Assembly: GCA_003457065.1 (NCBI GenBank)
Contig: DMJQ01000122.1
Coordinates: 1 to 10,539, forward strand
Direction of reading: 5' to 3'
Source of the DNA: Clostridiales bacterium
Lineage (GTDB): Bacteria; Bacillota; Clostridia; Tissierellales; Sedimentibacteraceae
DNA: 10,539 nt
Part shown: positions 7,161 to 10,539 of the stretch, one piece after another
How the letters are laid out: each line of letters starts with the position of its first letter
Numbering within the stretch: the stretch's first letter is position 1
Position numbers and translations under genes: made by a program
Notes under the pieces: generated by a model
What the model was told of the DNA's origin: nothing
Database searches by the model: none
The model's input: only the letters and a program-made list of their open reading frames with translations

Positions 7161-7784
7161 ATGGATTTCGAAGAAGTTGAGTATTTTTTAGCCAATATTA
7201 AATCTGTTTTATCATGTAAGATCATTACTGATCCTAATAATAATATAACTGAAATACATGTCCTATCTGACAGCAGCCGACATTCAAAACAAATTGTCCG
7301 GGATATTCGAACTGCTCTGTTGTCACATTTTAATATAGACGTTGATTATAAAATCATAAGTGTGGCTCAGGTTAATAAAAATATTTCTATTAATTCTGAT
7401 TATAGGTTGTTGTATGAAGGTTATACAAACGAGACAAATTCAGAAAGAATTAAAATTAGCACAAAGCTTTCCTGGGATGAAAAAGAATACACGGGAGAAG
7501 CCGAAGGAATTAAATCAGAGAAAAATACCCTGGTGGTCGCGGCTCAATCAACCATTAATGCCATAAAAAAGGCAATTGATTTAGATTGCTTCATCATCGA
7601 TGATATACAATCTGCCAAAATCGCAGGCAGGGATGTAATGCTGTCTGCAGTTACACATATTGACCGCGGCAAAGAAAATGTTCTTATAGGCTCTTCAATA
7701 GTCTACAACAATAAAATTGATTCTACCATTAAAGCAACTCTTAACGCTATAAACAGAAAAGTCTGTTTATTTATAAAAGAATGA
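7161..7784 (+). CDS. Conserved-looking protein of unknown function, first gene of the HD-GYP operon
   Basis: The 207-residue product is soluble, with no signal peptide or membrane segment. It looks like two alpha/beta parts. The first (about 1-72) contains KIITDPNNNITEIHVLSDSS and RHSKQIVRDIRTALL, followed by VDYKIISVAQ. The second (about 96-205) contains alternating strands, a helix VVAAQSTINAIKKAID and a near-terminal helix IKATLNAINRK. I recall similar hypothetical proteins with the EIHVL, KQIVRDI and ISVAQ patterns in Clostridia and other Gram-positives, but know no function. The start has GGAGG six bases upstream and its own promoter. Its stop codon lies inside the left arm of the inverted repeat that encloses the peptide gene downstream. 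The operon position suggests a cytosolic partner or regulator of the membrane HD-GYP protein; this is inference. Confidence 0.85.
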   Translation: MDFEEVEYFLANIKSVLSCKIITDPNNNITEIHVLSDSSRHSKQIVRDIRTALLSHFNIDVDYKIISVAQVNKNISINSDYRLLYEGYTNETNSERIKISTKLSWDEKEYTGEAEGIKSEKNTLVVAAQSTINAIKKAIDLDCFIIDDIQSAKIAGRDVMLSAVTHIDRGKENVLIGSSIVYNNKIDSTIKATLNAINRKVCLFIKE

Positions 7785-7829
7785 CGGGGCTGACTAAACA
7801 TATTTAAAAAATATTTAATAAAATTAGCG

Positions 7830-7887
7830 TAGCGAACCTTCCTGTTCTAATAGCGAACCGAGCAGAGATTCTCTGTAGGAGGGGTTC
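7830..7887 (+). promoter_or_regulatory. Putative Shine-Dalgarno-sequestering leader with tandem TAGCGAACC repeats
   Basis: TAGCGAACC occurs at 7830-7838 and 7851-7859, exactly 21 bases apart. The first copy continues TTCCT, so GAACCTTCCT (7834-7843) can pair with AGGAGGGGTTC (7877-7887), hiding the ribosome binding site. The second copy can pair its GAACC with GGTTC (7883-7887) around a CAGAG-ATT-CTCTG hairpin (7863-7875), leaving AGGAGG in a loop. The two states exclude each other. Alternatively the direct repeats may be a DNA operator. Confidence 0.5.
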
Positions 7888-7891
7888 ACAC

Positions 7892-7969
7892 ATGAAGAAA
7901 TTAATGCCTATGATAGCTTCTATAGTAGCATTAGTATTAGCTGCAGGTGCTCATTTTACCTGGATTTAA
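7892..7969 (+). CDS. 25-residue hydrophobic peptide (possible secreted signal precursor)
   Basis: A short gene with a full AGGAGG (7877-7882) nine bases before its ATG encodes 25 residues. It begins MKKLMPM (basic end), continues with a hydrophobic core rich in Ile, Val, Leu and Ala, and ends AHFTWI, an aromatic C-terminus. The layout is that of a signal-peptide-like precursor or single-pass micropeptide. It resembles short hydrophobic pheromone precursors in form only. It lacks the cysteine and acidic tail of AgrD-type cyclic lactone peptides. It lies between the unknown 207-residue protein and the membrane HD-GYP protein, inside an inverted repeat and behind a structured leader. The strong ribosome binding site, compact placing and dedicated leader argue that it is really made. 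Whether it is a signal, an inhibitor or a membrane subunit cannot be told. Confidence 0.7.
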   Translation: MKKLMPMIASIVALVLAAGAHFTWI

Positions 7970-8014
7970 TATTAATTAATATGTCAGCCCTTCATTATAA
8001 AGAGGTATAAATCA

Positions 8015-9307
8015 ATGGAAAAAATATCTGATACTAAAAATAGTAACACAAGGTTATTTACATATATATTTATATTATCTGTTACTGCTACTATGTTCAT
8101 ATATTATTTGATTAAAAATTATACTATAAGCGATTATGTCTTGCTTATAGTTTTTTCAGCATTATCCGTCATAGCAGAAACATTTTTAATTCTTTTGCCA
8201 AAAGCTGGAGCCATTTCGGTAAGTTTTGCATTAACTTATTCTGCAATACTGTTGACTGATCCTCTAACCGCAGCAATTATAACTGCAGTAGGAGTAGCTT
8301 TCAGATGCCCTTATGTTGATGGAAGAGGAAGAGTTCATATATTTAACACTCCAATATATAAAACAATATTCAACATAAGCCAGCTTATAATAAATTCAGG
8401 TATGGCTGGAATAGTATATGTTTCCTTAAATAAGCATATTGGTATAGGTTTTCAATTTTACAATCCGATAGCAGGGAGTGCTGCTTTAATTGTAGATATA
8501 TTTTTAAATGTTTTTTTCATGTCCGAATTAATGTCAATATTACTAAATGAAAAATTTGTTTACATATGGAAAAGTAATTTCTTCTCCATGATGGTAAATG
8601 TAGTTTTAGTTGGTCTTTTAGGTATAATATTAGCATTCGCATACAACAGTTATGGCATAGGTGGAATTTTATTATTTTTCATACCGCTGCTTTTAGCACG
8701 ATATACATTTAAACTTTACATAGACATGCGAAAAAACTACTTCGACACAATGAATGTTTTGGTACGAGCTATTGAGGCAAACGACCCATACACCAGCGGC
8801 CATTCACAGCGTGTGAGCGCATATTCCGAAGCTATTGCAAAGCAGCTTGGGCTTCCGCAGGGCAGGATAGATACTATTAAAAGCGCGGCGCTCCTGCATG
8901 ATATAGGCAAGATCGGAATAGATAAAAATATATTAAACAAAACCGGAAAATTGGAAAAAGATGAATTTGAAACAATCAAATCTCACCCGGAGATAGGGGC
9001 AACAATTATTGCCGATTTGAGCTATCTGGTTAATATAGCTGATATAATAAGACATCACCACGAAAGAGATGACGGCAATGGATATCCGGACGGATTAAAC
9101 CATGACAGGATACCTTTGGAAACTTCAATACTTACAATTGCCGATTCATTTGATGCCATGACAACAAACAGGCCTTACAGGCATTCACTGAGTCTGGACG
9201 ATGCATTAAATGAAATAAAAATTAATGCCGGAACTCAATTCAATCCGGACATAGTTGATGACTCAATTATAGCTTTAAGAAATACATATTATAGTTTATC
9301 TGAATAG
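8015..9307 (+). CDS. Polytopic membrane protein with HD-GYP cyclic-di-GMP phosphodiesterase domain
   Basis: The 430-residue protein has an N-terminal membrane sensor-like region (about 15-232, with segments near 15-33, 40-61, 67-95, 118-137, 152-172, 190-210 and 213-231) and a C-terminal HD-GYP domain (about 240-425). The catalytic motifs are complete: HDIGKIGI with H295-D296, HHHER (347-351), GYPDGL (356-361), IADSFDAMT and RPYR (386-389). HD-GYP enzymes hydrolyse cyclic-di-GMP, some also related cyclic dinucleotides. No PAS or GAF domain is present, so the signal is probably read within the membrane. AGAGGT precedes the start. It follows the 25-residue peptide gene and is followed seven bases later by the DUF5317-type gene. 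Base composition jumps sharply at the start of the HD domain (hand count 16/60 G+C at 8701-8760, 35/60 at 8761-8820). Confidence 0.92.
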   Translation: MEKISDTKNSNTRLFTYIFILSVTATMFIYYLIKNYTISDYVLLIVFSALSVIAETFLILLPKAGAISVSFALTYSAILLTDPLTAAIITAVGVAFRCPYVDGRGRVHIFNTPIYKTIFNISQLIINSGMAGIVYVSLNKHIGIGFQFYNPIAGSAALIVDIFLNVFFMSELMSILLNEKFVYIWKSNFFSMMVNVVLVGLLGIILAFAYNSYGIGGILLFFIPLLLARYTFKLYIDMRKNYFDTMNVLVRAIEANDPYTSGHSQRVSAYSEAIAKQLGLPQGRIDTIKSAALLHDIGKIGIDKNILNKTGKLEKDEFETIKSHPEIGATIIADLSYLVNIADIIRHHHERDDGNGYPDGLNHDRIPLETSILTIADSFDAMTTNRPYRHSLSLDDALNEIKINAGTQFNPDIVDDSIIALRNTYYSLSE

Positions 9308-9314
9308 GTGAAAT

Positions 9315-9866
9315 ATGCTTCCTGAAATAATAATTATTTCAATAATATCAATAATTACCTTGGCTATACGAAACAAAATGCCGAAATTATCTGATATAAA
9401 AATAGAAATAAAAGGATACCAAGTACTTATAGCAGCAGCCGTAATTGAAATTGTTGCTGAATTTTTATATCATAATTTCGTCAACAGCAATTTGCTTAAA
9501 ATATTGTCACTTCACTGGCTGATATATTTAGCATTATTTATCGTAACGCTATTGAATTTTGAAAAACCTTTTATGAAACTTCTGTTTGCTGGCACATTAT
9601 TAAATTTTATAGCAATTGTTTCAAATGATTTTAAAATGCCCGTCCTTGTTTCTGAAATATTGTCTGATACGGAAACAAAAAGATTATATCTTCAGACAGG
9701 TCAGGATTTAGTACATTCCCTTTTGACAGATGATACTCAGTTCAAAGTTTTGTGCGACATCATAACTCTCGCTCCTCCCTACCCTTTTCCTAAAACAATA
9801 AGTTTGGGAGATATATCTCTGCTGCTGGGAGTATTTGCATTTTGGCAGGAACCAGTCTCAGAATAA
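9315..9866 (+). CDS. DUF5317-type small membrane protein
   Basis: The 183-residue protein has hydrophobic segments near residues 3-18, 36-53, 66-81, 87-103 and 164-177. The pattern LLNFIAIVSNDFKMPV (95-110), DTQFKVLCDIITL (140-152) and SLGDISLLLGVFAF (163-176) fits my memory of the DUF5317 family, whose function is unknown. An AGGTG site overlaps the stop codon of the HD-GYP gene, so the two are translationally linked and probably work together in the membrane. The last nine bases overlap the 3' end of spmB on the other strand, leaving no intergenic terminator. Confidence 0.8.
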   Translation: MLPEIIIISIISIITLAIRNKMPKLSDIKIEIKGYQVLIAAAVIEIVAEFLYHNFVNSNLLKILSLHWLIYLALFIVTLLNFEKPFMKLLFAGTLLNFIAIVSNDFKMPVLVSEILSDTETKRLYLQTGQDLVHSLLTDDTQFKVLCDIITLAPPYPFPKTISLGDISLLLGVFAFWQEPVSE

Positions 9867-10373
9867 ATACCTGCTCACGATCAGTGCCGCGAAAATAGAT
9901 GCGCAATGTGCGATTAAGCCTACCTTTACCGTATGTCTTATATTTTTTATGCCAACGGCTCCAAAATAAACTGCCGTGGTATAAAATATTGTTTCTGAAG
10001 AACCCATCAATACAGAAGCACTTCTTCCTATGTATGAGTCTGCACCGTAGTTATCCAGCAGAGTTTTAAAAACCCCGAGTGAACCGCTGCCTGACAATGG
10101 TTTTACAATTGCCAGTGATAACAATTCCGGTGGAAATCCGATTAATGATGTTACCGGTGTCAGCAATTTGACTAAAAAAGCCTCGGCTCCGGAATGAATG
10201 AATAAGTTTATGGCAAAAATAATCGCCAGTACATACGGAAATATTTTTATGGCAGACTTTGCTCCTTCCATTGCCCCATCAACAAAAACAGCATATATGT
10301 CTACATTCTTAGCTATTCCGTAAAATAATACGGCTCCGATAATTGTAGGCAGTATCAAATCTGACATATTCAT
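9858..10373 (-). CDS. spmB: Spore maturation protein SpmB
   Basis: SpmB is a membrane protein with a Gate (nucleoside-recognition) domain, needed with SpmA for normal spore core dehydration and heat resistance in Bacillus and Clostridium. The 171-residue product has the family length and motifs: KPLSGSGSLGVF (91-102), GSSETIFYTTAVYFGAVGIK (124-143) and a following RHTVKVGL. Membrane segments lie near 7-22, 46-62, 83-90, 128-142 and 151-169. The ATG overlaps the spmA stop as TAATG, so the two are coupled; a second ATG two codons later is an alternative start. AAAGGA lies 11 bases upstream. The 3' end overlaps the convergent DUF5317-type gene by nine bases. Confidence 0.95.
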   Translation of the reverse strand: MNMSDLILPTIIGAVLFYGIAKNVDIYAVFVDGAMEGAKSAIKIFPYVLAIIFAINLFIHSGAEAFLVKLLTPVTSLIGFPPELLSLAIVKPLSGSGSLGVFKTLLDNYGADSYIGRSASVLMGSSETIFYTTAVYFGAVGIKNIRHTVKVGLIAHCASIFAALIVSRYLF

Positions 10374-10539
10374 TATCCATCTTTCCTTTCATAATATTTT
10401 GCCGCCAATATTGCTACGACTGTTGAAAATGTTGTGGCTGCAATTGTGGGCAGCATAATATCTCCCGGAACTGCCGCTCCTGAGTCAGCTCTTAATTTTA
10501 TAATGTTTAAAGGAATAAGCTGAATTGAAGAAACGTTAA
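10373..10539 (-). CDS. spmA: Spore maturation protein SpmA, C-terminal part
   Basis: The window edge cuts this gene; only the last 54 codons are seen, in the frame beginning at 10537. The reading contains SSIQLIPLNIIKLRADSGA, then GDIMLPTIAATTFSTVVAIL and a basic end ERKDG. This fits the SpmA C-terminus, where a Gate-domain segment with an S-S-x-Q-L-I-P motif is followed by a final membrane helix. The stop codon overlaps the spmB start by one base. Identity rests on this short segment and on the conserved spmA-spmB order. Confidence 0.88.
   Translation of the reverse strand, partial: NVSSIQLIPLNIIKLRADSGAAVPGDIMLPTIAATTFSTVVAILAAKYYERKDG

Larger units (their letters stand above)
7780..7996. 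repeat. Long inverted repeat enclosing the small peptide gene
   Basis: AATGA-CG-GGGCTGAC (7780-7794) is the reverse complement of GTCAGCCC-T-TCATT (7983-7996) except for one bulged base and one G-U pair. The 188 bases between the arms hold only the regulatory leader and the 25-codon gene. In RNA this would be a 14-bp stem isolating the peptide message. It could instead be the ends of a small inserted cassette, but the left arm overlaps the stop codon of the gene before it. Confidence 0.65.

Noticed and set aside
7360..7566. Second plus-strand frame of 68 codons inside the 207-residue gene
   Set aside because: It is fully contained in a better-supported gene with its own promoter and ribosome binding site.
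7800..7822. Internal promoter for the peptide gene (TGACTA and TTTAAT/TAAAAT-like boxes)
   Set aside because: The boxes match poorly and the DNA is so AT-rich that such matches are expected.
7892..7969. AgrD-type cyclic lactone autoinducer
   Set aside because: The peptide has no cysteine or serine near the C-terminus to form the ring and no acidic C-terminal tail, and no AgrB-like protease is present.
7969..7982. Perfect palindrome ATATTAATTAATAT after the peptide gene
   Set aside because: It is low-complexity AT sequence without a T-run, so neither a terminator nor an operator can be argued for it.
1..10539. tRNA genes, rRNA, CRISPR arrays and phage attachment sites
   Set aside because: No cloverleaf-like CCA-ended sequence, regularly spaced repeats or integrase were seen on either strand by eye.

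Overview
The window looks like a chromosomal segment of a low-GC, endospore-forming member of the Clostridia. The evidence is AT-rich DNA, strong AGGAGG-type ribosome binding sites, a cortex-lysis amidase of the CwlD type and the spore maturation pair SpmA/SpmB, together with anaerobic-type (Cbi) cobalamin genes. No tRNA, rRNA, CRISPR array or intact transposase was seen.

Region 1 (about 1-5805, minus strand) is a cobalamin operon. It reads right to left from a near-consensus sigma-A promoter (5777-5805) through a well-formed cobalamin riboswitch (5614-5758) and an attenuator-type terminator (5541-5571) into cbiB, a short frameshifted open frame, cobD, an archaeal-type phosphoglycerate-mutase-like gene, cbiP and cbiC. 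It ends at a strong hairpin terminator (19-50). The enzymes cover the aminopropanol arm (CobD makes aminopropanol phosphate from threonine phosphate, CbiB attaches it), side-chain amidation (CbiP) and the methyl migration of cobalt-precorrin-8 (CbiC). The mutase-like protein is the unexplained member; it probably supplies a phosphate-handling step in nucleotide-loop or linker synthesis.

Region 2 (5827-7160) starts with divergent cwlD, which has a sigma-E-like promoter. A 554-base stretch follows, holding a possible 38-residue lipoprotein-like reading frame on the minus strand, an inverted-repeat element next to a GGGGACGG-type motif, a minus-strand promoter candidate, an AT-rich hairpin and the promoter of the next operon.

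Region 3 (7103-9866, plus strand) is the most intriguing part. A promoter drives a 207-residue protein of unknown function, then a 25-residue hydrophobic peptide with its own strong ribosome binding site, then a polytopic membrane protein with a complete C-terminal HD-GYP (cyclic-di-GMP phosphodiesterase type) domain, then a small DUF5317-type membrane protein. The peptide gene lies inside a long inverted repeat (arms 7780-7794 and 7983-7996), and its ribosome binding site can pair with an upstream anti-Shine-Dalgarno sequence. I infer a possible peptide-linked membrane signalling cassette; its function is not shown by the sequence.

Region 4 (9858-10539, minus strand) is spmB and the 3' end of spmA. 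SpmB overlaps the end of the DUF5317 gene tail to tail by 9 bases.
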